Both the position numbers and the translations under genes were made by a program. The notes under the pieces are model-generated. The model did not search any database. It saw nothing but the letters and a program-made list of their open reading frames with translations, and was not told the origin of the DNA. DNA of 64,000 nt from CBDUQN01 sp965369375 (GTDB lineage Bacteria > Krumholzibacteriota > Krumholzibacteriia > Krumholzibacteriales > Krumholzibacteriaceae): contig CBDUQN010000002.1 of the NCBI GenBank assembly GCA_965369375.1, positions 1-64,000 of the forward strand, read 5' to 3'. This document shows, in pieces, positions 16,189 to 24,518 of the stretch. Within the stretch, counting starts at the first letter, position 1; each line of letters starts with the position of its first letter.

Positions 16189-16425
16189 ATGACTATCGAT
16201 GAAAGAGTTAAGAAGGTCATTGAAGATCAGCTTTCGGTCAATATGGATCAGATAACCAACGACGCATCGTTTATAGACGATCTCGGTGCTGACTCGCTCG
16301 ATACCGTTGAGCTCGTCATGGCTCTCGAGGAAGAGTTCGGTATCGAGATTCCCGATGAAGAAGCCGAAAAAATCACCAAGGTTAGTGAAGCTATAGTGTA
16401 TATCAATGCGCACATCGAGGCATAG
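16189..16425 (+). CDS. acpP: Acyl carrier protein
   Basis: A 78-residue acidic carrier that holds growing acyl chains on phosphopantetheine. The attachment site is Ser36 in LGADSLDTVELVMALEEEF. A GTG at 16177 is in frame, but AGGAGG at 16172-16177 sits 11 bases before ATG 16189, so ATG 16189 is the start. It is the usual partner for the fab genes on both sides, and also supplies the lpx acyltransferases near the right of the window. Confidence 0.97.
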   Translation: MTIDERVKKVIEDQLSVNMDQITNDASFIDDLGADSLDTVELVMALEEEFGIEIPDEEAEKITKVSEAIVYINAHIEA

Positions 16426-16484
16426 CGCTTCGAATGCTTGCGTGTCACGCTCTCATGGGTGTTTAACTATATCGGGAGAAACCA

Positions 16485-17729
16485 GTGTCCGCGAATGGAA
16501 CAAGGGTGGTCGTTACCGGCATGGGTCTTATGAGCCCGTGCGGACTGACCGTCGACGAAAGTTGGAGTAACATCGTCTCCGGCCGCTCGGGCGTCGAACG
16601 GATTACCGCTTTCGATGCGAGCGGGTATACCAGCCAGATTGCGGGAGAGGTGAAGGGCTTCGATCCACTCGACTATATGGACAGGAAGGACGCGCGGCGC
16701 AGCGATCGCTCCGTCCAGCTCGCTCTGGCGGTTTCCCAGGAGGCGATGAGCGGATTCGAGCGCGACGAATTCGACGGTGAGCGGTTCGGCACCATCATCG
16801 GTTCGGGTATCGGCGGCATCGAGACGTTCGAGCGGCAGCACTCAGTGCTCCTCGAGAAGGGGCCGTCGCGGATAAGCCCGTTTTTTATCCCGATGATGAT
16901 CTCCGACATGGCGGCGGGACAGGTCTCGATTCTCCACGGATTGAAAGGGCCGAACTTCGGGACGGTGTCCGCATGCGCCTCGGGAGCGCATGCGATCTGT
17001 GATGCCTACCTCTACATCAAGAGCGGCTTCGCCGATCTCGTCCTGACAGGCGGGACGGAGGCAACGATCACGCCGATGGCAGTCGGCGGATTCTGTTCTA
17101 TGAAGGCGCTGTCGGTGAGAAACGATGAGCCGCAGCGGGCGAGCAGGCCGTTCGACACGGATCGGGATGGGTTCGTCATATCAGAGGGGTGTGGGCTTAT
17201 CATCCTCGAGAGCCTGGATCATGCGAGGGAGCGGGGCGCCGATATCCACGCGGAGATGGTGGGGATCGGCCTCACCGGCGATGCGTTTCATATCACATCC
17301 CCCGTGCCCGGCGGGGTAGGTGCGGCCAACGCTATGAGGATGGCCCTGAACAATGCGGATCTCGAACCGGGCGACATAGATTATATCAATGCCCACGGAA
17401 CATCGACGCGCTACAACGACAAGGTAGAATCCGAGGCGGTAATCAGCGTCTTCGACGAATCGAAGGATGGTATCAAGGTGAGCTCGACCAAGTCGGTGAC
17501 AGGCCATCTCCTCGGTGCGGCTCCAGCTCTCGAGTTTGTTGTGTGTGTCAAGGCGCTCGGTGAAGGGGTGATTCCACCCACGATCAATCTCGAGAATCCA
17601 GCGCCCGAGTGCCCGGTGAATCATGTATCGAACGAAGCAGAAACGAAGGAGCTGCAGCGCGTCATGAGCAACTCTTTCGGTTTCGGGGGACATAACGTCA
17701 GTATAATACTGAAAAAGTACGAACAGTAA
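16485..17729 (+). CDS. fabF: 3-oxoacyl-ACP synthase II (KAS II)
   Basis: FabF elongates acyl-ACP by condensation with malonyl-ACP. The nucleophile is Cys164 in VSACASGAHAI, and the two catalytic His residues lie in INAHGTSTRYND and KSVTGHLLGAAPA. Length is 414 residues, as in the family. The start GTG 16485 follows GGGAGAAACC. It closes the core fab operon. With fabH lost, this and any FabB or second FabH elsewhere would have to carry the initiation step or a bypass. Confidence 0.95.
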   Translation: MSANGTRVVVTGMGLMSPCGLTVDESWSNIVSGRSGVERITAFDASGYTSQIAGEVKGFDPLDYMDRKDARRSDRSVQLALAVSQEAMSGFERDEFDGERFGTIIGSGIGGIETFERQHSVLLEKGPSRISPFFIPMMISDMAAGQVSILHGLKGPNFGTVSACASGAHAICDAYLYIKSGFADLVLTGGTEATITPMAVGGFCSMKALSVRNDEPQRASRPFDTDRDGFVISEGCGLIILESLDHARERGADIHAEMVGIGLTGDAFHITSPVPGGVGAANAMRMALNNADLEPGDIDYINAHGTSTRYNDKVESEAVISVFDESKDGIKVSSTKSVTGHLLGAAPALEFVVCVKALGEGVIPPTINLENPAPECPVNHVSNEAETKELQRVMSNSFGFGGHNVSIILKKYEQ

Positions 17730-17749
17730 TCAAAAAGAAGCTCTTATTT

Positions 17750-18505
17750 ATGCGTCGATTCATTGAGAGCCTTAAGAAGTTGTTTCGTTCCGGGGCTCAG
17801 GAAGATGCGCTGCACCTCGAGTTGCTTCAGAAGAAACTCGGATACCGGTTCAGGAAAACGGGAAATATGATCGAGGCGCTCACACACCGCTCCACGCTCG
17901 GTGAGCTCAAACCCGGCGAGGAGGGTGTCACGTATGAGAGACTCGAGTTTCTCGGTGATTCAGTCCTGTCGCTGGTGACGAGTGATTACCTTCTCAATGC
18001 CTTCCCCGGCGACGACGAGGGACAGCTGACGAAGAAGAAGTCGATTCTCGTGAGCAAAGGCGTTCTCACGAGGAAGGCCGAGAAGCTCGAGATCAAGGAG
18101 CATATCATCCTCAGTGAGAACGCGATGCGCGGTGGGGTGGCCGATCAGGAATCGGTGCTCACCGCCACGCTCGAAGCGCTGATCGGCGCGGTTTACATCG
18201 AGGGCGGGCTCGAGAGTGCGCGCACGCTTATCGAGGACAAGATTCTCGATGATGTCGATGAAATTCTCGAGCACAAGGATCATATCAATTACAAGAGTCT
18301 GCTTCAGGAATGGACACAGTCGAAGTTCAAGGGTTATCCGCATTACAAGGTCAGGTCGACGGCAGGCCCCGAACATGATAAGATCTTCCTGATCGAGGTT
18401 AAAATCAAGAATGAATTGATGGGCAGGGGGAGAGGGAAGAGCAAGAAGGACGCCGAGCAGATGGCCGCAAAGGAAGCTCTCGCGGTCCTGAGAAAAACGC
18501 ATTAG
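17750..18505 (+). CDS. rnc: Ribonuclease III
   Basis: RNase III cuts double-stranded RNA, including the 30S rRNA precursor. The signature ERLEFLGDSVLSLV lies at about 63-76 with its metal-binding Glu and Asp, and the second acidic site lies in ATLEALIGAVYIEGG. The double-stranded RNA-binding domain fills the last 70 residues (NYKSLLQEWTQSKFKGYPHY to KKDAEQMAAKEAL). Starts at ATG 17750, 20 bases after fabF, which is a common neighbour. Confidence 0.96.
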   Translation: MRRFIESLKKLFRSGAQEDALHLELLQKKLGYRFRKTGNMIEALTHRSTLGELKPGEEGVTYERLEFLGDSVLSLVTSDYLLNAFPGDDEGQLTKKKSILVSKGVLTRKAEKLEIKEHIILSENAMRGGVADQESVLTATLEALIGAVYIEGGLESARTLIEDKILDDVDEILEHKDHINYKSLLQEWTQSKFKGYPHYKVRSTAGPEHDKIFLIEVKIKNELMGRGRGKSKKDAEQMAAKEALAVLRKTH

Positions 18506-18518
18506 GGGGATGGCTTCA

Positions 18519-19004
18519 ATGGACACGAAAAAAGCCGTTCATTTTCCGTTCACGTTTGGCGGGGATCCGGAGATGTTCTGCGAAGAGTGCCAGCTGCCGT
18601 GCAACCTGGAACAGATGAGTATCGACTGCCACCGGCGATTCTATCTCCAGGGATTGCTCAACTGTTCATATTTTGTCTACGGTTACTGCTTCCTGATTGA
18701 TCAGCAGGGATGCGTGTTCGACAACGGCGGGCAGCATGATACGTACTGGCTTCAGCTCCTCAACGATTACTTTCACAACGTTGCGAGGAGCGAGGAGGAC
18801 GAAAATTTCCTGAAGCAGAAGGAAGAGGTTATCAAGCTCGTGATGGATCAGATCGAACGGCAGAACGTGTTCCTCTGCAGGTACCTCGAAGAGTATTACA
18901 ACCAGATCATGGCTACGGGCGGCGGTCTCTCGGAAGAGATGATCGAGAAACTCGACGAAGCGTACCTCTCGCTGCTCAGGGGCATAAGCCGAAAGACCGA
19001 CTGA
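18519..19004 (+). CDS. Cys-rich protein, function unknown
   Basis: A 161-residue protein that I do not recognise. The first 65 residues hold seven Cys (about 21, 24, 28, 37, 49, 57 and 65), starting with a C-x2-C-x3-C cluster (CEECQLPC), with CHRRF and CSYFVYGYC after it. This layout suggests a metal or iron-sulfur site. The C-terminal half is helical and acidic (KQKEEVIKLVMDQIERQN). ATG 18519 is 8 bases after AGGGGGA and fits better than ATG 18510, which overlaps it. It follows rnc by 13 bases and converges on the outer-membrane gene, with 12 bases between stops. Confidence 0.7.
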   Translation: MDTKKAVHFPFTFGGDPEMFCEECQLPCNLEQMSIDCHRRFYLQGLLNCSYFVYGYCFLIDQQGCVFDNGGQHDTYWLQLLNDYFHNVARSEEDENFLKQKEEVIKLVMDQIERQNVFLCRYLEEYYNQIMATGGGLSEEMIEKLDEAYLSLLRGISRKTD

Positions 19005-19016
19005 TCCTTCGATCCC

Positions 19017-20363
19017 TCAGAACCAGAACGATCCTGAGATGATGAATTCCTTTATCTTGTGCTGCTCGTAAAGTATCCCCGTATCCCGTTCAAAACCCCC
19101 GAACGCCGCTGCGGCCTCGAGCGCAAACGTTTTGTCTATGATGAGGCTCGCGCCGAATGTCACCATCTGACGTTGCTTTATGACATCGTAACTCGCCACG
19201 TCGGTCGGCAGATAGTATTCACACGGAAAATCTTCATCGAGGTAAACGATCTCTTCCATCACCGCGGGTACGAGAGGCAGGTACATGTACCCGGCGCGGA
19301 ACTTCACCGGCATGTCCGGCATGAAGAGCTCGGCCCCCGCATAGAAGTTCCAGACGGAATTGAGGACGTCTCCGCGGCGCTCTGTCAGATCGTTCACGAG
19401 CCGCTGTCCGTACCACTTCGTCTGGGAGTAATCGATATATTCCGCGTCGGCGCTCAGCAGGAGGAACGGGAGCTCGAATGTGAGGCCTCCCCTGAACCGC
19501 CAGGGCAGCGTGTACTCCTCCTCGATAATACCGTACTCATCCTCGCAATCCCAGCCGTCGTACGGTCCGGAGGGATAGGTGCCCCAGTAGGCGCTGATGC
19601 CGTCCCCACGGTACCGCAGCCACACGGGGGTCACGATCATGATCCCGAATCTCAGGTTGCGGCTCGGACGCATATGAATGCCGAAGTTGAAGCTGAAGCC
19701 GTCGAGATTGAGCCTCACATCATCAGTGTAGAAGGCCGTCGAGTCGGGTTCCTGATCGACGACCTCTTCGTAGACGGACATATTTTCGTTCCAGATGACG
19801 AAACTGCCCCCGATGGAGACACTCCGCGAAACATCCATTCCCATACCGAAATGGTACTGCCAGATCCCGCCCGTCTGCATGTATACATTCTCGATATTCG
19901 AGTTGTATTCACTGATGTGCCCGTATCGCGCATACTCGAGCTCCGAGCTTCCCGCCCTGATAACGCCGAATGCGAAGGCGAGGTTCCCGATGTAGGTGCT
20001 CGAAGGGTATACGAAGCTGAGGTGCCCGAGCTTGGTATTCCCCCTTCTCGTGCTGGCCGGGTCACCGCGGTAGCTATTATTGATTTCCTTTATGCTATGA
20101 TGCACACCGACGGCGAACTCCCCCCGTGTTACCTGCGCGAGCCCCGCCGGGTTGTAGAAGAGGGCGAATGCATCGTCACTCACCGCGGTGTATGCGGTTC
20201 CCATCCCAAACGGTCTCGCTCCGGAGCCGGGGGTGTTGAGTATCCCGAACCGCTCGAGCGTGAGTCCGGCGATCACATCGTCCTGCGCATGGGACACGCT
20301 GAAGAAAGGCGGGAAGATTACAGCGATCAGCAGGAATGCGGCAATGGTTTGTTTGCGTATCAT
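19017..20363 (-). CDS. Outer-membrane beta-barrel protein, FadL/PorV-like
   Basis: A 448-residue exported protein. A signal peptide (cleavage after SHA, near residue 26) precedes the mature chain. The start of the barrel has ARPFGMGTAYTAVSDDAFAL and FYNPAGLAQVTRGEFAVGVH, the hallmark of the OMPP1/FadL and PorV groups. The rest alternates as expected for a barrel and ends in SGSFWF, an aromatic C-terminus used as a Bam signal. FadL proteins move hydrophobic compounds, while PorV-type proteins serve type IX secretion or surface export. Which applies is not visible. The gene is divergent from the TPR gene at 20544. Confidence 0.85.
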   Translation of the reverse strand: MIRKQTIAAFLLIAVIFPPFFSVSHAQDDVIAGLTLERFGILNTPGSGARPFGMGTAYTAVSDDAFALFYNPAGLAQVTRGEFAVGVHHSIKEINNSYRGDPASTRRGNTKLGHLSFVYPSSTYIGNLAFAFGVIRAGSSELEYARYGHISEYNSNIENVYMQTGGIWQYHFGMGMDVSRSVSIGGSFVIWNENMSVYEEVVDQEPDSTAFYTDDVRLNLDGFSFNFGIHMRPSRNLRFGIMIVTPVWLRYRGDGISAYWGTYPSGPYDGWDCEDEYGIIEEEYTLPWRFRGGLTFELPFLLLSADAEYIDYSQTKWYGQRLVNDLTERRGDVLNSVWNFYAGAELFMPDMPVKFRAGYMYLPLVPAVMEEIVYLDEDFPCEYYLPTDVASYDVIKQRQMVTFGASLIIDKTFALEAAAAFGGFERDTGILYEQHKIKEFIISGSFWF

Positions 20364-20485
20364 AACGGCTTCCTTACTCAGGGGATGGTTTCCGGCGCAG
20401 TGTTACTTGATCCGAGGTCATCATAATACACCGATCAACCGGCTGTCAACCCGTTTGCCGGTGTCGATATCTATCTCTATACCAT

Positions 20486-20515
20486 TTGCGTTGATCCATG
20501 CTTCTGTTCTATAAT
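20486..20515 (+). promoter_or_regulatory. Sigma-70-type promoter before the TPR gene
   Basis: TTGCGT at 20486-20491 and a perfect TATAAT at 20510-20515 are separated by 18 bases. The start of transcription would fall near 20522, about 20 bases before ATG 20544. It lies in the 180-bp divergent gap between the outer-membrane and TPR genes. Confidence 0.5.
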
Positions 20516-20543
20516 AATACAGGATCTGAAAGGTCGTTCGAGC

Positions 20544-22262
20544 ATGAAAACGCATATATTAATTATTACAATCGCGACGCTTACTTTGTTTCACCCAAAG
20601 TGCGCCTTCTCCCAGGAGGAGTTCGATCCGAGGGCGGTCTCGCTCTTTCTCAAGGGCACGTACGCCGAGGCCCGGTACGATCTCTTCAATGCATTCCGGT
20701 TCTATTCGGCCGCCGAGCATTACGACCGGGGAAATCTGCGGATACGCCTGAAATTGGCCTCGGTATCGTTGAGGCTCGGCGATCTCGAAAGTGCCAGGAA
20801 ATTCGCCGATCCCCTGCTCGAGGTTCCTGGGTACGAGTCCGAAGCTCTCCTGATCATGGCGAGGATCAGCGAGATGGAGGGAGACACCGACAGCGCTCTC
20901 GTACATTTGAACGCCCTGCTCGAAAGAGATGACATTCCGCGTTTCGAGGTCCTGCGTTCGCTTTCGATGATTTATCTCAAACTCGAAAGGATCGACGATG
21001 CCAGAGTGGTGCTCGAGGAGACGAGGGATCTCTTTTCGGCGGATCCGGGCATTCATTTGAGTCTCGGGTATATCTACAGCGAGACGGAGGAATTCGATCT
21101 CGCGATCGAGTCTTTCGAGAAGGCTCTCGCATTGGAGCCGGGAAACACGCTGGCGCTGCTGGCTCTTGCTTCGGTCTTCGCTATCGAAGACCGCGTCGAT
21201 GAGGCGGTTTGGAATTATCAGAAGGTGCTCGATCAGGAGCCTTCCAACGCTATTGCGTTGCGGGAGCTATCCGGGCTCTTCTTCGAGGAACGTGAGTTCG
21301 AAAAAGGGATAGAGCTGCTCGAGCCGCGCTATCATGACGGCAACCTCGATAGCGGAGGGAAGCTTGCGCTCGGGAGACTCTACTACCGAGCCGACAGGGA
21401 GGATGAAGCCCTCGCTATCTTCAAGGAGCTTCTCCTCGCCAATCCGAATAATACAACGTTGCTTCGCATCATTGCAGAGATAGAGGTGGAGCTGCATCAT
21501 TTCAAGACGGCGTACAGCTACCTGCGCACCCTTGTGCGTATAGAACCGGATGATTTCTCGAATTATGTCGGTCTCCTGCTCATCGTCAATGGAGTGGCCG
21601 GCGAGCCCTCCGATCCCTCACAGGCCATTACTATTCCGAAGGACGAGAGGCAGGGATATCTCGAGATGGCCACCAGCAAGGTAGATAGAACTTCGGCGGA
21701 CGAGACGTTTCTTCTCGGCGCAATTCTCAGGCAGATAGGAGAGCTGGAGCAGGCGGGTGAATTTCTTCTCAAAGCCGAGCGCTTAAGTCCCGATGATCGA
21801 AGGATTCTCATGGAACTGGCCGCATATTACGAACGTGAGTCCCGTTTCGAAGAGGCCATCACGAGGGTGGTTCGCGTTTACGAGATGGATCCCGAGGACG
21901 CGTCGGTGCTTAATTTCTACGGTTACCTGCTCGCCGAAAAGGGGGACAGGCTCGACTTTGCCGAAGAGCTGTTGAACAAGGCGCTCGGGAAGGAACCGGA
22001 GAACGGATACTTCCTCGACAGCCTCGCATGGATAAAGTACCAGAAGGGGGAGTATGAGCGCGCTCTCGAGCTCCTGATGCGGGCCGTAAGGGAAGCGGGT
22101 GATGATCCGGTGATCTGGGACCATCTCGGGCAGACATACGAAAAACTTGGGAGCGCTGACAAGGCGGTCGACGCCTACCGGAAGTCTCTCGAGGAGGAAC
22201 CCGATAATGAGGATGTGCAAAAACGGCTGACCGATCTCGGCGAGACGCCAGCGGAGAATTAA
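20544..22262 (+). CDS. Exported TPR-repeat protein
   Basis: A 572-residue protein with a signal peptide (MKTHILIITIATLTLF, cleavage near residue 24) and then TPR repeats over nearly its whole length, such as LSLGYIYSETEEFDLAIESF, LALASVFAIEDRVDEAVWNY and DHLGQTYEKLGSADKAVDAY. Such proteins act as scaffolds in the periplasm. The next gene is a LolB/DUF4292-like lipoprotein, and in Bacteroidetes a similar TPR gene commonly precedes a DUF4292 gene. No catalytic motif is seen. Its stop and the next start are only one base apart. Confidence 0.85.
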   Translation: MKTHILIITIATLTLFHPKCAFSQEEFDPRAVSLFLKGTYAEARYDLFNAFRFYSAAEHYDRGNLRIRLKLASVSLRLGDLESARKFADPLLEVPGYESEALLIMARISEMEGDTDSALVHLNALLERDDIPRFEVLRSLSMIYLKLERIDDARVVLEETRDLFSADPGIHLSLGYIYSETEEFDLAIESFEKALALEPGNTLALLALASVFAIEDRVDEAVWNYQKVLDQEPSNAIALRELSGLFFEEREFEKGIELLEPRYHDGNLDSGGKLALGRLYYRADREDEALAIFKELLLANPNNTTLLRIIAEIEVELHHFKTAYSYLRTLVRIEPDDFSNYVGLLLIVNGVAGEPSDPSQAITIPKDERQGYLEMATSKVDRTSADETFLLGAILRQIGELEQAGEFLLKAERLSPDDRRILMELAAYYERESRFEEAITRVVRVYEMDPEDASVLNFYGYLLAEKGDRLDFAEELLNKALGKEPENGYFLDSLAWIKYQKGEYERALELLMRAVREAGDDPVIWDHLGQTYEKLGSADKAVDAYRKSLEEEPDNEDVQKRLTDLGETPAEN

Positions 22263-22263
22263 C

Positions 22264-22998
22264 TTGAAGAAAATGATATATTATATTTTGGTAATATCAG
22301 TTACGGCGTCATGCACTTCCGGCAAAAGCGGATATATTTCTCTTTCGTGCGAGGACGAATTTCCCGCGCTTTTTTCGAGATGCGCATCGTGTGAGGGACT
22401 CAACATCACGGGTAAGGTGCGGATAGATCTGCCGAAATACCGCGTGCGGGGTGTCTTTAAGGTGTGGTATGCGCCTGAGGGAAATCTGAGGATCGATTTT
22501 CATCATTCGTCTCTGTTCGGCGCCGTGCGCGAAGACGCATCGATTTTTATCGCCGGGGGCGCCATCTCGATCTTCGACCGGGAGCGGGGAAGGTTCTTCG
22601 GTCACGACTCGGCTCTCGCCCTCATCGGGAATAATTTCGTATTTGATATATATTATAATGATCTGCTCGCAGCGCTGCTCTTGGAGCCGCCCGATTGCGA
22701 AGGACTAGATTCGATGAGCTTCAACGGCCGCCGCGGCGAATGGATTCTCGAGGGGCTCTGGCGGGACCGGCCGGTAAGGGTAACGGGCGAGCGGGACAGG
22801 GGGGTCAGCGAATTCCGCATTTGCAGGGAGGCGGCGAGCGGGTGTTACGTCATACGGTATTTCTATGACGGCGAAGGCCGTCGATATCCCGAGCGGATTG
22901 TCCTTACGCGGCAGTATGGCGCCGAGAAAGTATCCATCGATATCACGGAGGTGAGCGAGGAATCGTTTGCGCCTCAGGTATTCGATCTCGACATGTGA
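22264..22998 (+). CDS. LolB/DUF4292-like lipoprotein
   Basis: A 244-residue lipoprotein with a lipobox around Cys17 (ISVTASC). The mature part looks like a LolB/DUF4292-type beta fold: LNITGKVRIDLPKYRVRGVF, YAPEGNLRIDFHHSSLFG, and EDASIFIAGGAISIFDRERG. LolB is the outer-membrane receptor that completes lipoprotein transport. The homology is my reading of motif layout, not a full match. The start TTG 22264 follows the TPR stop directly, and ATG 22273 is an alternative. It belongs with the TPR gene upstream. Confidence 0.55.
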   Translation: MKKMIYYILVISVTASCTSGKSGYISLSCEDEFPALFSRCASCEGLNITGKVRIDLPKYRVRGVFKVWYAPEGNLRIDFHHSSLFGAVREDASIFIAGGAISIFDRERGRFFGHDSALALIGNNFVFDIYYNDLLAALLLEPPDCEGLDSMSFNGRRGEWILEGLWRDRPVRVTGERDRGVSEFRICREAASGCYVIRYFYDGEGRRYPERIVLTRQYGAEKVSIDITEVSEESFAPQVFDLDM

Positions 22999-23062
22999 CG
23001 CCTGCAGCGTTTAATATCGAATAAGTGCTTTTCTTACTGTTTCTTAATGATGTGATTGAAAG

Positions 23063-23090
23063 GGAACTTTTTGAGACAAGAGGGGTATTA
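23063..23090 (+). promoter_or_regulatory. Candidate ECF-type promoter upstream of the sigma factor gene
   Basis: GGAACTTTTT at 23063-23072 resembles the -35 GGAAC element used by many ECF sigma factors, often in their own promoter. A -10 near 23086-23090 (TATTA) is weak. If right, transcription would start near 23097 or slightly before, which favours the TTG 23125 start (with AAAGGAG upstream) over GTG 23095. This is suggestive only. Confidence 0.35.
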
Positions 23091-23094
23091 ACGG

Positions 23095-23763
23095 GTGGAA
23101 GACGACAGAAAAGGAGATGATGGATTGGAACGGCCGGGGTATGTCATAAGCAAGCCTGGTAATTTGCAGGACCTCACCGATGAGGATCTCATGTTCCAGG
23201 TGCAGGATGGCAACAACAAGGCATTCGATCTGCTCGTCTCCCGGTACAAGAACAGGCTCTACACCTACCTTCTGCGTCTTCTCGGCAATGAGAGCGAGGC
23301 CGAGGAATTCGCTCAGGAGGCATTCGTCAAGGCGTACATACACGCAAACAAGTACCGTACCGTTGCCCGTTTTTCGACATGGTTGTATACGATCGCCACG
23401 AACCTTGTCCGCAACCGTATACGCAACATCAAGAGAAGACCGACGATGGTGAGTATCTGGTCCGAGGACATGAACAGCACTGACGGACGGTGGGTCGACC
23501 TTCGCGATGATTCACAGAGACCGGATATCGACATGGAGCAGAAGAGTCTCAAAGAGGTGATTCAGAGGGCGATAGAAAAGATCCCCGCCAAGTACCGGCC
23601 GTCATTTGTGCTCAGAGAAATCAACGGTCTCAGCTACGAGGAGATAGCGGCGGCGACCGGTTTGAAGCTCGGCACGGTGCGATCGCGGATCAATAGAGGA
23701 AGGGCGCATTTTAAAAAAGTGGTTGCACCACTTCTTGCTAGAGAGAATCGCTACAAGGAGTAA
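23095..23763 (+). CDS. ECF-family RNA polymerase sigma factor
   Basis: A 222-residue (or 212-residue) ECF sigma factor. Region 2 spans about 30-110 (LMFQVQDGNNKAFDLLVSRY, DEAEEFAQEAFVKAYIHA-type motif, FSTWLYTIATNLVRNRIRN). Region 4 follows at about 150-210 (IEKIPAKYRPSFVLREING, then SYEEIAAATGLKLGTVRSRI). Its neighbour at 23769 is an anti-sigma factor. GTG 23095 opens the frame, but AAAGGAG at about 23110-23115 is 8-9 bases before TTG 23125, which may be the real start. Targets are unknown. Confidence 0.93.
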   Translation: MEDDRKGDDGLERPGYVISKPGNLQDLTDEDLMFQVQDGNNKAFDLLVSRYKNRLYTYLLRLLGNESEAEEFAQEAFVKAYIHANKYRTVARFSTWLYTIATNLVRNRIRNIKRRPTMVSIWSEDMNSTDGRWVDLRDDSQRPDIDMEQKSLKEVIQRAIEKIPAKYRPSFVLREINGLSYEEIAAATGLKLGTVRSRINRGRAHFKKVVAPLLARENRYKE

Positions 23764-23768
23764 CACCG

Positions 23769-24464
23769 ATGAGATGTAACAAGGCAAGAGGGCTTTACTT
23801 GAGGAACCGAGACGGTCTGCTGGACGAATCCGGCAGGATGAAGCTCCAGGAGCACCTGAACGTCTGCGGGTCTTGCGCCGGGTATGTCACCGAGATGGAT
23901 CAATGTCTTGATCTGCTCGGCGACCTTTCCGAGTGCTGCCCGTCCGAGAATTTCGAATGGAACCTCAAGCGGAGGATCGTTCAGGAGAAGGCGCGGCTCG
24001 TGAGGATCAACGAGCGCAGGTACTTCGGCGAGTGGACGTGGGGAGTCAAATTTATCGCCAGCGCCGCCGCTGCGGTGCTGATCGTGTTGAGCGGTGTTGT
24101 CTATCTGTCCGACGCGGGAGACCGGCCGGGCCGGGTGGTGCAGACCCCGGCTGCGGAGACGCGGGTTCCGGGACCGGGAACATACATGCCGCGGGACATG
24201 AAAGACATAATCAATGTCGGTATGACGGACCGTATCCCGAAGGGACTCCAGTATCCGCCGGGACTCAAGATGGTCTCGCAGAACCCGATGGGTTACGACG
24301 GCCGGAATCGGTACATGTGGAATGTGCCATACCGGATCAACACGATGACGAGCGCTGATTCCCTCATCGCGAGTAATATCCTCTTGATGCAGAGGCTGGC
24401 ACGAGTCGAGAGAGAGAATCTGATGCTTCGACAGACCCTCCTGCTCGAGCGCGGCCGTAACTAG
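23769..24464 (+). CDS. Zinc-finger anti-sigma factor, single membrane pass
   Basis: A 231-residue protein. The N-terminus has a ZAS-type zinc site: Cys3, His28, Cys32 and Cys35 (EHLNVCGSCAG), typical of anti-sigma factors that hold an ECF sigma. One membrane helix lies at about 93-115 (FIASAAAAVLIVLSGVVYLS). The outer part is proline- and methionine-rich (PGTYMPRDMKDIINVGMTD) and ends in a coiled-coil-like helix (LMQRLARVERENLMLRQTLL). It starts 5 bases after the sigma gene, so the pair is one unit. What signal it senses is unknown. Confidence 0.85.
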   Translation: MRCNKARGLYLRNRDGLLDESGRMKLQEHLNVCGSCAGYVTEMDQCLDLLGDLSECCPSENFEWNLKRRIVQEKARLVRINERRYFGEWTWGVKFIASAAAAVLIVLSGVVYLSDAGDRPGRVVQTPAAETRVPGPGTYMPRDMKDIINVGMTDRIPKGLQYPPGLKMVSQNPMGYDGRNRYMWNVPYRINTMTSADSLIASNILLMQRLARVERENLMLRQTLLLERGRN

Positions 24465-24518
24465 AATTTACACTTGCCTCTCCGCCTCATTGACCATATT
24501 GTTACAGTGGTGAACATA

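Noticed and set aside
19059..20426. Long plus-strand ORF (455 residues) across the outer-membrane gene
   Set aside because: It lies antisense to a protein with a clear signal peptide and FadL/PorV motifs, and its own translation is low-quality and without motifs.
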